A stretch of DNA of 64,000 bases from Pagrus major (lineage: Eukaryota; Chordata; Actinopteri; Spariformes; Sparidae): the NCBI RefSeq assembly GCF_040436345.1, contig NC_133227.1, forward strand, positions 25,232,671-25,296,670, read 5' to 3'. A program made the position numbers and the translations under genes. The notes beneath the pieces are model-generated. The model saw only the letters and a list, made by a program, of their open reading frames with translations. It was not told the DNA's origin and did no database searches. Below, in pieces: positions 13,321 to 23,345 of the stretch; the stretch's first letter is position 1, and each line of letters opens with the position of its first letter.

Positions 13321-15535
13321 CCTAAGTTAACACATAGACTAGAGTGAAACAGATCAGCTCGTATCCGGTGGAATCTGCGGGTAAGGCAGAAAACTAGGCA
13401 GTGCAGATAAAACTGTGAAACAAGGCAGCTGATCAAATGTGAACCACAATCCAGTTCAGTGACTAATTATATAAAATTAGCTCCACAGCAGCCAGCTCCA
13501 TCTGGCATTAAAAACTGCTAGATCACTCTGATGAAGGCCACAAGCTGAAACTACAACTACAAGTGTTGCCTGAGTTTTGACATCGTTAAAACTGTTTACA
13601 TGTTACTAATACTCCAGTAGTATACTGTTTCACTGACTGAGCACGTTAAGCCCCTGAGGGAATAACCCACTGATATTTTAAGCTAAAGTTCGTTCTACAT
13701 TTTGCTGATAACAGCATTTTCAAATTGCATTGCTACTTTTACTGAAGTTAACGCTGATCAAATGCTGGGCAACATAACATCTGGGTAAATCCACTGTGCA
13801 TACTGGTACATGTAAACACTGATGGAGTGGCCATCTGCACAGGAAATCACTGATTTCCCCGTCAGAATAAAGTTTAAGGGACGACTGGTTGACCACATTA
13901 CAAGCTGTGAAATGCACATTTAAGTATAGACAGATGTTACAGGTGCACTCTCGAGGTAAATAATCATGCAGATGACTGTGTTGGCTGTGTAGCAAAAATG
14001 CACTATCCACCCGCTAAAAACACACGTCTACATTCATCACACTGCTCTTACAATACTGTATACAAATAATCAATCCGGTGCAAGCAGTGCAGCCAAATCC
14101 AATACGTGGGATTCAAAGAGGCTTTCAAGAAATGACCCTCTCAGCACTCTCCCAGCACGACGGGGAAAAAACTCAGATGTGGAACCCTGCAGCCCTTTTT
14201 TACACGTTTTTAAAAATAAATACAAAAAAAAAACCCTCAGTGTGGTGCTGGAGAAATTGTTCCTGTTTCTGATCCAGTGTGTGATGAAAGTTAGCGCTCA
14301 TCTTCATCCCCTGAGTGCACACGGATGTTCCTCCCTCTCATGAGTAATTTCCTACATTCCTCTTCTTGATTGAGTTTGCTTAAACAACCGTCACAAGCTC
14401 CGAAACAGCTACTGTCTTCTCCAGGGTGGATTGTTCACCGTATAGATTTTTCACTGTTGAATGACGGGCTTTGAATAACACACAAGTCAGGGATGTTTTG
14501 CAGAGCTCTTCAGAATCAGAAAGGTAGTCAATACAGGAGAAATTCCCTCCCAGAAGGCCAGGGATCAAACTACAGAGGCAGCTGTTGGATATGAAATCCC
14601 ACTCAGACATCCAGCATCCACTGACTGCAGAGACACACCAGGCGTGCAAGACAAGGATCCTGAAAAAACCCCTTCAGTTTAGGCTTAAGGCTGGATGTCA
14701 GCTCGGCTCCTGCTAGCTGAACAGCTCCAGCTTTGATTTTCTAAAACACGCCCTGGATCTTCAAAGCATGCAGAGGCTTTAAACTGAAGACTGAGACAAC
14801 AAACGCCAAAAAAACAAGACTAAACTCAAACAAAATGAGTTTCAGTCAATTTGCAGCAGCTCGGCAGACAAGTTTGAACAGATTTAAGGAGGTAATCTTC
14901 AATTTTTTCTTAGAAATCAATTTCTGATGTTTTATAACAAAAGCAATCAGGCCTGTTGTGTTGTTGCACCCTTCAATCTACCCTCTGTCTGTCTGCCTCT
15001 TATGAAGGAAATACAATGTCACCTAATTTACTTTTTCCAACAAAGTGGGAAACATTCATCCTGAACAAATCTGCTTCAATATCCGCTCCTGGTACCCCGA
15101 GCACGAACATTTTATAGTTATTTTAAGGGAAAGCACTTGAGTAAGAAGGAAGATGGTCGTCTTATAGTGCATCTCATTTACCTCAGAACGACGTCATACC
15201 TTAGTTGACTGTACAACAAGTGTTCCAGTGAGAGATTGTCAGCTATTGTTAACAATACCAGTTGCTTAATGATGCATTACAAGGTTGTTTTGTGCATAAA
15301 AACACTGAAGCAACATGACCACTGACAGAAGTTGGACAGAACTGTTGTAAGAGATGATTTAATGAGACATAAATAAGACAGAAGCACCAATAAACTGGAT
15401 ATTCTACAGCTTTCATAGCTGTTGATTTGTGAAGCAGACATCTTCATCTGGATTTTGAGGTTGAAGTGTCGACCGGAAATTTCGCCTTCCGACTTCAAAT
15501 GGATCACATCATTATTCAACAGAAAATTTAAAGCT
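13321..15535. other. Gene-free stretch
   Basis: Short open frames occur only by chance (longest about 96 codons, 13,720-14,010 minus). An A-rich run lies at about 14,220-14,235. Nothing recognised. Confidence 0.55.
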
Positions 15536-15895
15536 AGGGTTGCAACTAACGTTTATTTTCATTGTGGATTATTCGCAATTACTGTACTAATCAATTAATC
15601 AATTTGCAGTTTTTTTCTACTGTATAAAATGTCAGAAAATGGTAAAACATGTTGATCAGTGTTTTCCAAAGCCCAAGATGGCGTCATCAAATGTCGATAT
15701 TTGCTCACAACCCAAAAACATTCAGTTTAATGTCATAGAGGAGTAAAGAGACCAGAAAATAGTCACATTAAAGAAGCTACAACCAAAGAATTTTGACTTT
15801 TTTCTCTTAAAAATGTACTCAAACTGATTAATGGATAATCAAAACGGTTGGCAATACATTTCAGTTGGCCACTATTTGAATAGTTGCAGTACGGA
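15536..15895 (+). repeat. Dispersed teleost repeat ('agggttgcaactaacg' family), near-complete copy
   Basis: The copy runs from TAGGGTTGCAACTAACG through AAAATGTCAGAAAATGG, TTTTCCAAAGCCCAAGATGG, AACATTCAGTTTAATGTCAT, GAGGAGTAAAGAGACCAGAA and ATTTTGACTTTTTTCTC to TACTCAAACTGATTAATGG. I know this ordered series as a very common percomorph repeat, roughly 360 bp. The ends carry TTAATCAATT / TGATTAATGG motifs that could pair as inverted termini. Related fragments lie at 17,400-17,690, 19,380-19,540 and, inverted, 20,330-20,440. Confidence 0.8.
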
Positions 15896-17085
15896 CTTTC
15901 AATAACCACATCTTTCCTTTAAATTAACTAAGTGTCAACGTCCAGCAGATATTGTTCAATGACTGTACAGAAAAGCTCACAACCTTAAATAATCAGTGAA
16001 AGAGTTAACTCAGCGGGACGTGAGGTATTTGATTGTTCACCATGCTGACATTCATGTTAGCTGAATTAACTTACATATGCTTAAAACCATACAGCCACGC
16101 ACTATTATAATACCACGGGGATCAAACAGCGCACTCTCTTTAATGAAAACAATGAGCCGATACATTAGATTATATGGCTGTCATGCCTGGCTATCACTCA
16201 GGCAAATGCACTAATCCCACACGAACAACTGCAGCCAACAGCTGCACACTTCCTGCTGCATTCAGACAAGCCCAGCAGCAGCAGCAGCGGACTGGAGGCA
16301 TTCTCAGGCACTCAGCCACAGAGACGGATCAAGAAGAGGTCAGGGAGACCAGCCATTATTTACACGAGGAGACTGACTCACTGGGATACCTTATGAGTTG
16401 GTTTTTGGTGCTTCTTTACTCGCTACTGACTCACATTTTCTTATCTGGCTGGTAATGAATGATTAATGAAGGCTCATAAATCATCCAGACAAGAAGTAAG
16501 ATAATCTGACAAATAATCAGACCAAACATTGATAGATTGACAGGTTTTAGATGGTGTTAACAACTGTGTACAACAACGTATTGTTGCGGTTTCATATCCA
16601 GCACTATTTATATTGAAATGAGATGGTTTTCTTCTTTATGCAGTCTGACCTTGTGGTCAAAAACAATTTGAATATCCCAATTATAAGAGTGGCTGTTTAA
16701 GTAATTTAATTTAATTTAATGTATCATTCTTAATTGTATTTGAGAATGTCAATAAATCTATATAAATCACAATAAATAATAATAAACTGAATTGCTTCCA
16801 ATAACATTTAGGTTGAAGATCACCACAGCCATAGCACACTGTGTAAGACTTCAAATATGACATTTAATAAGAGTTATCTGTCGCAGAAGTAACAAAGTTT
16901 TCCTTAACAATAAATAATTTACATTTAAGACACAAATATAAACACTGTTAGCCGATAAACCGTATTTTATCGCCATCGCAATATGAACATGTGCAATAAA
17001 CAAATAAACGCGATCAAGAAAAGCAAATAATTTCATTTACACGTGATTAATTGGTATCAATTTGGTGGAGACTTTGAGGTAAGCT
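15896..17085. other. Gene-free stretch
   Basis: The region contains a small CAG run (about 16,274-16,287) inside a 93-codon plus frame and AT-rich DNA at 16,700-16,800. No gene recognised. Confidence 0.55.
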
Positions 17086-17089
17086 AGCA

Positions 17090-17380
17090 TGATGGAGCTC
17101 GGAGCTTTCCCAAAACCAGGTCGTTCAGACGGAGCATTGGTGCCAGTCAGGTTGACAGCACTGTGTCATCTGCGTACTTTAAACATATCGTTCCTTCACT
17201 GCTGCAGGAGGTGTTGTCGTGTAAACAGAGAAGACAATAGGGGATAACACACTCTGTGTTTAAAATCAACTCACTGGGTTTAAAACCATTTACAAGCACC
17301 TGTTGTGGCCTCTCTTGTGAAAAGCTCTTGATCCATTGAACCAGTTTCGGGTTCACCTGAAGCTCCACTTGGCAGCGTAG
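17090..17380 (-). mobile_element. LINE reverse-transcriptase fragment, degraded
   Basis: A minus-strand frame from about 17,368 to 17,147 encodes the motif order PKLVQWIKSF, then PQQVLVNG, then ICLKYADDTVLS. The YADD box is the catalytic core of non-LTR retrotransposon reverse transcriptases, and the 'KLVQWI..FL..R.Q.V.VNG' stretch is what normally precedes it. The conserved block expected between them ('G.PQG..LSP.LF') is damaged, the fragment is only about 75 codons long and stops follow. It is a dead insertion, probably of the jockey/L2-like group. Confidence 0.75.
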
Positions 17381-17399
17381 TCACGTGTTTATGTGACTC

Positions 17400-17690
17400 C
17401 TGCATCTAAAGTTTATTCTCTTAGTTGATTAATTTGATCATTATTTCCACTAATCAAATACTCAAATGTCAAAAACAGCAAAAGATGTCTCTAAAATTCA
17501 ATCCATCTTCAAATTGCTTGCTTTATTTCACTAGCCGTGCAAAGATCCTCAGCTGATGATGTTATATGATGAAATAAATCAGAAAAACAGGAAATTCTCA
17601 CATCTGAGAGGCTGAAACAAGAGGTGATTTGGTCTTATTAGTCCTCGTTTTCTGTCTATCAATCATTAAATAACTTGACTAATCACCTTG
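17400..17690 (+). repeat. Diverged fragment related to the 15,536-15,895 repeat
   Basis: Shared landmarks are a TTGATTAATTTGATC start, TCAAATTGCTTGCTTTA, a 'gatgaaataaatcagaaaaacagg' type block, CTCACATCTGAGAGGCTG and a closing TTGACTAATCAC. The order is that of the 'fish gattaatcg' family, but similarity is partial. Confidence 0.5.
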
Positions 17691-19375
17691 AATACATTCT
17701 GCAGTAATTAATAATATCATATATTTTATAAGGACAACTTCCAGGCCAGTAAATATCAAAGTTAAAGCCCTCCAACTGTGTATTGGAGGTGTGAAAAGGA
17801 AGAATTCCTGCACAGCCCTGACAAGATTACCCTAAAATGACGTTAGAAAGCTCTCCATCAAGAAAGAACTGAGTTGTTTCTTTGTAGCTTCACTGAACAA
17901 AGTGGTAAAAATGTCCCTTCGCTCAAAAGTCACAAAGCTTACTTTGATTCATGAACGAGTTAGGTTTGAACCGCAGTGTTTCCTGCCAATTCAAATTTAT
18001 CTGTATCCTTCTCGTATCGGATCGCGACTGATGTATCCAGATATTAACTGAATCATTCGTGTGAGTTATGTAAACTGTCATCCTATACATCTAATTAAAG
18101 AATTGGAGCCTGTCCTCCATCTTCAGTTGCTTTTACACAACAAAAAGCCTGACATCCCTCAGAGCCTCCAAATTCACTGAAGGATAAAACCTTGTTTGGT
18201 TAAAAATAACACATAATGGCATGAAAGAAAGTAAGCATGGTTCTCGTCTCTACTTTCTCTTCTGTAAATGTCATCGTAAAAGCTCCGCCGCTGCTCTGAT
18301 TTACTGCCTGGACCACTTGCTCATTCCTGTAACACAACATGACCATCATACTGATGAACACTGGTCTGTGAAATCAATAGAGGTCCCATCAACTGAGCTA
18401 CATGTTTGGATTTCTTTTCTCATAGTCAGGATGGCTTTGTTTCCATGCAGGAGAAATGCTTTTAGCCACAAATTGTATTTGAGTAAGTGCTCTTCAGGGC
18501 CCATTAGGGAGGAGGTCAGTTTTGACAGAAACTTGGTTTAGAGGCTCTTTAGAGGGACGGGGTCTCTATCGCTAACCAACGACCTAATCCAAAAACAGAC
18601 AGCTTTACTCCCGTCTCCAGAGGAGGTAAGGGGAGATGAGGATTAAATAGAGGTAACCCAATTAAGACAAGGCTGATGGACTAAAAAAACAGGGATTTAA
18701 GGGAAAAAGAGGTTTAAGGTCAAGACGGAGTGAGTGTTGTCCTGTTGTGAGATGCAACATGGAGAAGGAGGAAGGTTTACGTTTAAGTCTGTACAGTAAG
18801 GCTCGAGTTAGGTAATCCACCAGGGAACATGACGGCCGCCTTTTGGGAGGGGTGGGGCAACGAAAGGATTCACATTGGAAGCGCCATTCTTATCTTTTAC
18901 TCTTCTTAATCAACTAGTTGAATTGAATCATGAGTAGGGTCGGGTACTTTTGAGCGTATCGACTGAATTAAGTTACTACTACCAGGTATTTCGGTACCTG
19001 TGAACTGAAATTACATTTTTGGTATTAAAGAAAGAGTAAAGTATTGGAAAAGGTACTTTTGGGTACCCCTACCGGCATCTGTGTCAGTTCAAATGTGAAA
19101 TGTACACAACCCTAATCATGAGTTGCCTGGAGATTCCCAACCCTATACTTAAGTGTTGCAGCAGAGGGAGTACAAAGCTGTACAGTCAATTTATCTGCCA
19201 GATATCGGCCATACGGTGTATCAGTTGGACTGAGACAAGGTCAGCACTGTCTGAAAGGCAGTGTTTTCTCACCGCTTATCAAACATTAACTGTGGGGCGG
19301 AAACTTACAATTATATGCATGAATTGATGGCCACATAAAAGGTCAGAAAAAAAGAGAAATTTGCTCGTCACAAGT
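17691..19375. other. Gene-free stretch
   Basis: A 106-codon plus frame at 18,221-18,541 shows no family signature. The part at about 18,935-19,090 has a GGTATTTCGGTACC / GGTACTTTTGGGTACC pattern seen in a dispersed fish repeat. No gene supported. Confidence 0.5.
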
Positions 19376-19379
19376 TCCT

Positions 19380-19560
19380 GTAGTCCAGGGTGAATTCCTC
19401 AAATGTTTTTTTTGCCCAACCAAGAGTCCAGAACCCAAAGATATTCAGTTTAATAGGATACAAAACAGCAATTCTTCACAACTGCTTGTCTGGAGCCAAT
19501 GAATGTTGCCTGAACCATTTAAACCACTGTTAATATCAAAGTAATTGCAAATGACTCTGT
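19380..19560 (+). repeat. Fragment of the 15,536-type repeat family
   Basis: The segment contains CTCAAATGTTTTTTTTGCCC, then CCAAGAGTCCAGAACCCAAA, GATATTCAGTTTAATAGG and AACAGCAATTCTTCACAAC. These match the middle of the family in the same order. Confidence 0.55.
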
Positions 19561-19679
19561 TATTTGACTATTAATTGGCTGTCAGTGTTACATGGTAGCC
19601 TGAACTTCTAATCTTACAGTCCTGCACCTGCTGTTACTTTAGGGCTAATACTAAATATAGAGTTGATAAATGATGGTCA

Positions 19680-20340
19680 ACAAACTGTATTTACTGTGTA
19701 TAGCACTTAAAGTCTTAGCAACCACTTAAAGCACTTAACAGCACAGGCGAGCATTCACCCATTGACAGACGCTGGCGGCCACCTGCACATCAGGAGCGAC
19801 AAGCACTCATGAAAGAGCCACCAGGAGCAAAATCGGGTTCAGTTGGGGTATCTTGCCTAAGGACACGTCACAACATGTAGACTGTAGGGGCTGGGAACAG
19901 AACCACTGACCCGTCCATTTGTGGACGACCGCTCTACCTCCTGAGCCACAGCCGCCTCAGTTAGTTCACTAACAGGAAATCGATCAAGACTTACAGTTTT
20001 TCTCTGTTTTCGGTCATTGAAAACAGAGAAACTTAACTGGTATCTTGCCAGAGGACACTGCACGACATGTAGACTGCAGGGACTGGGAATTGAACCACCG
20101 ACCCCTCCGATTGGTCATCAACCGCTCATCCTTATGAGCCACAGCCGGCCCAATTAGTTCACCAACAGCAGATCAATCATGATTTACAGTTTTTCTCTGT
20201 TTTGAAGTCATTGAAAACAGACAATCATAACTGCTATCTTGCCCAAGAACACGTCACAGCATGTCTACTGCAGGAGCTGGGAATCAAACCACCGACCCTC
20301 CCATTCCTGGATGACCGCTCTACCGCCTCAAGATTTACAG
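19680..20340 (-). repeat. Three tandem copies of a SINE-like unit joined to a repeat fragment (~185 bp period)
   Basis: Three direct copies of the block TATCTTGCC(T/C)AAGGACAC, 'ATGTAGACTG(C/T)AGG', GGGA(A/T)..GAACCACCGACC, GACCGCTCTACC and 'TGAGCCACAGCC' begin near 19,848, 20,040 and 20,235. Between them stands a spacer of about 75 bp containing ACAGTTTTTCTCTGTTTT and GTCATTGAAAACAGA. Read on the minus strand, each block has a tRNA-like 'GGCTCAGGAGGTAGAGCGGTC' head (A-box-like) and a 'GGTTC.A.TCC' B-box-like part. I infer a tRNA-derived SINE next to a fragment of the 15,536 family, amplified in tandem. About 19,680-19,845 is the flanking 'tatagcacttaa' tract of the same dispersed repeat. Confidence 0.7.
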
Positions 20341-20440
20341 CTTTTCTCTGTTTTACATCACTGTAAAGTGAATATCTTTGGATTTTGGGCTCTAGGTCTG
20401 ACAAAACAAGACATTTGAGGATGTGACCTTGCACTCTGGG
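20330..20440 (-). repeat. Inverted fragment of the 15,536-type repeat family
   Basis: Reverse-complemented, the segment reads CATCCTCAAATGTCTTG, AGACCTAGAGCCCAAAATCC, AAAGATATTCACTTTAC and AAAACAGAGAAAAGCTG. That is the same series as in the plus-oriented copies. Confidence 0.65.
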
Positions 20441-21173
20441 AAACTAAGATGGACATATTTCATAATTAACAAGTTAAAAAAAGGAATTAATCTTAGCTGG
20501 AGCCTCTTAAGATGAACTCTGGTAGTCATAATGATAAAGAAGAGAAAGGGACACACACACACACATTGGTCATGCAGTATCCCACAGCTCTGCCCTGCCT
20601 CCTCCATCACACTGCTTTAACAGTCTGCTTTTAAAACAACATAACCTAAACTCACAAACCAACCATGTCCTGCTCTGGGACTGCCTCTAACCACTGCGGT
20701 TCTTTAGATGTTCACCATTAAAACCTTTTAATAACTTATCCAGACTGTGTCACACAACAGTTTATGACACAAGCCTGTAAAACGCAACAACAACAAAAAA
20801 CACCCTTACACGCCATGTGTGTGTCCGTGCTTTTACGCGCTGCACTGCTGCGTGTTGGTGGGTTTAATTGCTCCGTTAATTACGCGGTAATTAATTACAC
20901 CTTTAAATAATTTAACGACGACGCCACCGAAAAAAAGATGCTGAAAATGTGCGACCCATTCAACATGTGCTCATCACAGCGACCAAAAACACACTTTTGT
21001 TCGAGAAAACAGTGTTTAAGTGAACTAAGGAATAAAAAAAACCTTGTTCATGTCAGAGAGGTTTGGTTGGAGCATCCGACAGACGCACACACGTTGTGTT
21101 CTCAGTCTCCTCTTTCTCCTTAAACTTGGAGAAAAAAAAAAGGCACAAAAGAAACATTTTTAGTTTTACTCAC
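20441..21173. other. Gene-free stretch, possibly start of a long intron
   Basis: The segment includes a short (CA)n at 20,551-20,564 and TAATTACGCGGTAATTAATT near 20,876-20,897, a homeodomain-like AT palindrome. If the exon at 21,174-21,237 is real, this is its first intron. No following exon was recognised down to position 1. Confidence 0.4.
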
Positions 21174-21237
21174 CGCTCCAGTTGAGGAGACACGCGTGAA
21201 GAAAGAGCGGTAGAAATGCTCTGTGCAGGAAAGCCAT
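21174..21237 (-). CDS. Candidate first coding exon encoding a signal peptide; gene unknown
   Basis: On the minus strand an ATG at 21,237-21,235 opens 21 codons, MAFLHRAFLPLFLHACLLNW followed by Ser. The reading then meets a strong splice donor (AGCG|GTGAGT) at 21,174/21,173 in phase 1. A basic residue, a hydrophobic core rich in Leu/Phe/Ala, and a phase-1 donor right after the core are typical of signal-peptide first exons of secreted or cell-surface proteins. The upstream DNA (21,238-21,490) is CpG- and GA/CT-rich, as a vertebrate promoter could be. No second exon could be recognised in the 21 kb to the left, so the gene, if real, has a long intron or leaves the window. A chance open frame beside a donor-like site remains possible. 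Confidence 0.4.
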
Positions 21238-21319
21238 GTCTTTCTGGGCTGCTTGTCGTATCCAGTCCAAAATAATGTGACTTGAAGTGGTGTGTCGACG
21301 AGAAGTTGTCCAGCGAGCG

Positions 21320-21362
21320 GAGGAGACTGAGGAGAGGAGGAGGAGGAGGAGGAGGAGAGGGG
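21320..21362. repeat. GA/GGA-rich simple repeat
   Basis: A purine tract made mostly of GGA triplets (core about 21,335-21,355) lies just upstream of the candidate minus-strand exon. It generates spurious poly-Arg (plus) and poly-Ser/Pro (minus) open frames. Confidence 0.9.
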
Positions 21363-21408
21363 AGGGAGCTCAATTAACGTCTCAGGCTGGCGGGGTCCTC
21401 CTCCTCCT

Positions 21409-21410
<2 letters not shown>

Positions 21411-21460
<50 letters not shown>

Positions 21461-21484
21461 CGCGCGCGCGCGTGCGTGCGTGCG
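21411..21484. repeat. (TG)n-(CG)n-(TGCG)n alternating purine-pyrimidine tract
   Basis: About 21 TG units are followed by about 10 CG units and then TGCG units, 74 bp of uninterrupted purine-pyrimidine alternation. Such sequence is the classic former of left-handed Z-DNA. It lies about 175 bp upstream of the candidate exon at 21,174-21,237. Confidence 0.95.
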
Positions 21485-21885
21485 GTAGAAGCAGCTTATC
21501 AGTGTTTTCTGCTGCTACAAACTGCGTCTCCTCATTCACACGCAGGGTAGAAAAAAGTCCTCAAGGTCACAATAATAAGCCCACCTTATCACGCCTGCAC
21601 ACCTTTTAGCCTGAGTCACACGGCCCGTCGGCTGGATTTGAGCTTAACTGCAACACTTTATTTGCATTAAGTCTAATAAATGCATCCACACAACAAAAAG
21701 TGCACGAGCTTGAAATTTAATTCGGGAGCACTGAAACTTGAGTTTATCTGCTTTGCAGTGTTGAGGAGCAATGTTAGAAGGAATGGATCGCTCCCTCTGC
21801 TGCCCCCGAGTTAAAAAAACAGCCGCAAAACTGCCTCTTGGGTACGTAAAGCTTGATAAAATGATGTCTATGGTGGCCCAATGTA
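21485..21885. other. Gene-free stretch
   Basis: Nothing recognised between the microsatellite and the minisatellite. Confidence 0.5.
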
Positions 21886-22625
21886 CAAGAAAAATGTGAG
21901 TAAGTGCCCTTCAAGTGAAGAAAATGTGATAACGTGCCCTTTACAGTGAATCTCTGCTGGAGATAATACCACAAAGTGACCTCTAGGGTGACTTTCCAGC
22001 AGAGAAAACATGGTAAAGTGTCCCGTAACGTGCCCTTCCAGTGCTGACAACATGATACAGTGCCCTCTGGGGTGCCCTTCTAGTGGAGAAAACGTTAAAA
22101 AAGTGTTCTCTAGGGTGACTTTCCAGTCGAGAAAACATGATAAAGTGGAGAAAACATGATGTTGGTTGCCCTCTAAGGTGCCCTTTTAGTGGAGAAATCG
22201 TAATAAACTGGCCTCAAGGGGGACTTTCCAGCAGAGAAAACATGGTAAAGTGGAGAAAACATGGCAAAGTGTCCTCTAACGTGCCCTTCCAATGCTGACA
22301 ACATGATACAGTGCCCTCTGGGGTGCCCTTCCAGTGGAGAAAATATGAGGCAGTGCCTTCTAGGTTGACTCTCCAGTGGAGAAAACATGGTGTTGCACCC
22401 TCTAAGGTGCCTTTCCAGTGGAGAAAACGTGATTCAGTGCCCTTTACGATATCTTTCCAGTGCAAAAAATGCAAAGTGAAAATGTGATGCAGTGGCCTCT
22501 ATAGTGACCTTCCAGTGGAGAAAATGTGTGCAACGTGTTGCAGTGCCTTCTTGGCTTCCCTTTCAGTGCAGAAAACATGATAAATTACCCGCTAAGCTGT
22601 CCTTTGTGAAGAAAATGTGACCTTT
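21886..22625. repeat. Degenerate minisatellite, unit about 44 bp
   Basis: A phrase of the form GTGCCCTCTAGGGTGAC, TTTCCAGTGGAGAAAACATG, ATAAA recurs about 15 times with substitutions and small length changes from roughly 21,890 to 22,620. On the minus strand it yields repeated peptide phrases such as FLHWKGTLEGT, but frames shift between units and stops are frequent. I regard those reading frames as artefacts of the repeat. Confidence 0.9.
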
Positions 22626-22639
22626 TTGCACAATACTTG

Positions 22640-22930
22640 GAGGTGACAATACTTGGACTAGATGGCGGAGCTCGAGAGGATATCCTCACACGCTATGGTA
22701 GCTACTTATCAGTCACAATGTAGCCTCGCCCTAACACCCTGCTTTATTATCTATTTGACTCTAAATGGGACCATAATGTACAAAATGAACATCAAGAAAA
22801 GTAGTGATCGAGACCACAAGCTCATCAGGAAACTCTTTACCGAGTAGTATGGTCATTTTCTCATAAGCTTGCATACAACTGGACTCCTCTTTGAAACCAG
22901 GGCAGTCGCCCCCTGCTGGCCGTTAGAAAG
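22640..22930 (+). repeat. Dispersed repeat, copy A (partner at 42,560-42,915)
   Basis: Shared blocks with the partner are TATCAGTCACAATGTAGCC, then CGCCCTAA, a 'gaacatca' block, GTCATTTTCTCATAAGCTT, CATACAACTGGACTCCT and CCCCCTGCTGGCC. Both copies are non-coding and in the same orientation. The CTGCTGGCC end is common in teleost repeats. Confidence 0.65.
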
Positions 22931-23061
22931 GATGCAGGTTTAAGGCTTTTCCGCATCTGCTTCACACAAATCTGACACCCTGTTTTTGGGACACAGTCTT
23001 GCAATCTTCGCTTCATTGCAGCATAAATTAATAACAATTTTAATTATATTCTTGGAATGAC

Positions 23062-23345
23062 ATGAGGATCATTTACACATCTTCTGATGGCTTTTTGACA
23101 GACTTTATGAGCTCTGCATGGTTTGTCAGGCACCTGCTCGGGGAGCTATTGCAGCACTACATCACCAGCCAGCCTCTAATCGTCAACCAAGGGATTTTTG
23201 GTTGTTCCTCCCCCCGGCTTAAAACTAAAGGAGACTGTGCCTTTGAAGTTGTGGCCTCTACTCTGTGGAGCTCTCTCCCTTTGGACCTGAGATCTGTGGA
23301 CATGGCAGGCAAGTAAAAAGCAGCTCAAGACTCACTGGTAAATAA
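23062..23345 (+). mobile_element. LINE ORF2 3' end fragment
   Basis: The plus-strand frame ends with SSPRLKTKGDCAFEVVASTL, then WSSLPLDLRSVD. This is the standard C-terminal signature of jockey/L2-type non-LTR retrotransposon ORF2 in fish ('R.RLKT.GDRAF.V.AP.LWN.LPL.LR'). The frame hits a stop at 23,316, just where the usual 'F...LKT.LF' tail would begin. Traces of the tail continue past the stop. It is a dead 5'-truncated copy. Confidence 0.75.

Noticed and set aside
21120..21609. Several 65-139-codon frames with poly-Arg, poly-Ser, Cys-Val or His-Thr runs
   Set aside because: They are produced by the GGA and TG/CG simple repeats. Only the 21-codon signal-peptide reading that ends at a donor is kept.
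22173..22474. Minus-strand repeat peptides (HWKGT phrases)
   Set aside because: Frames change between units and stops are common, so this is explained by the minisatellite.
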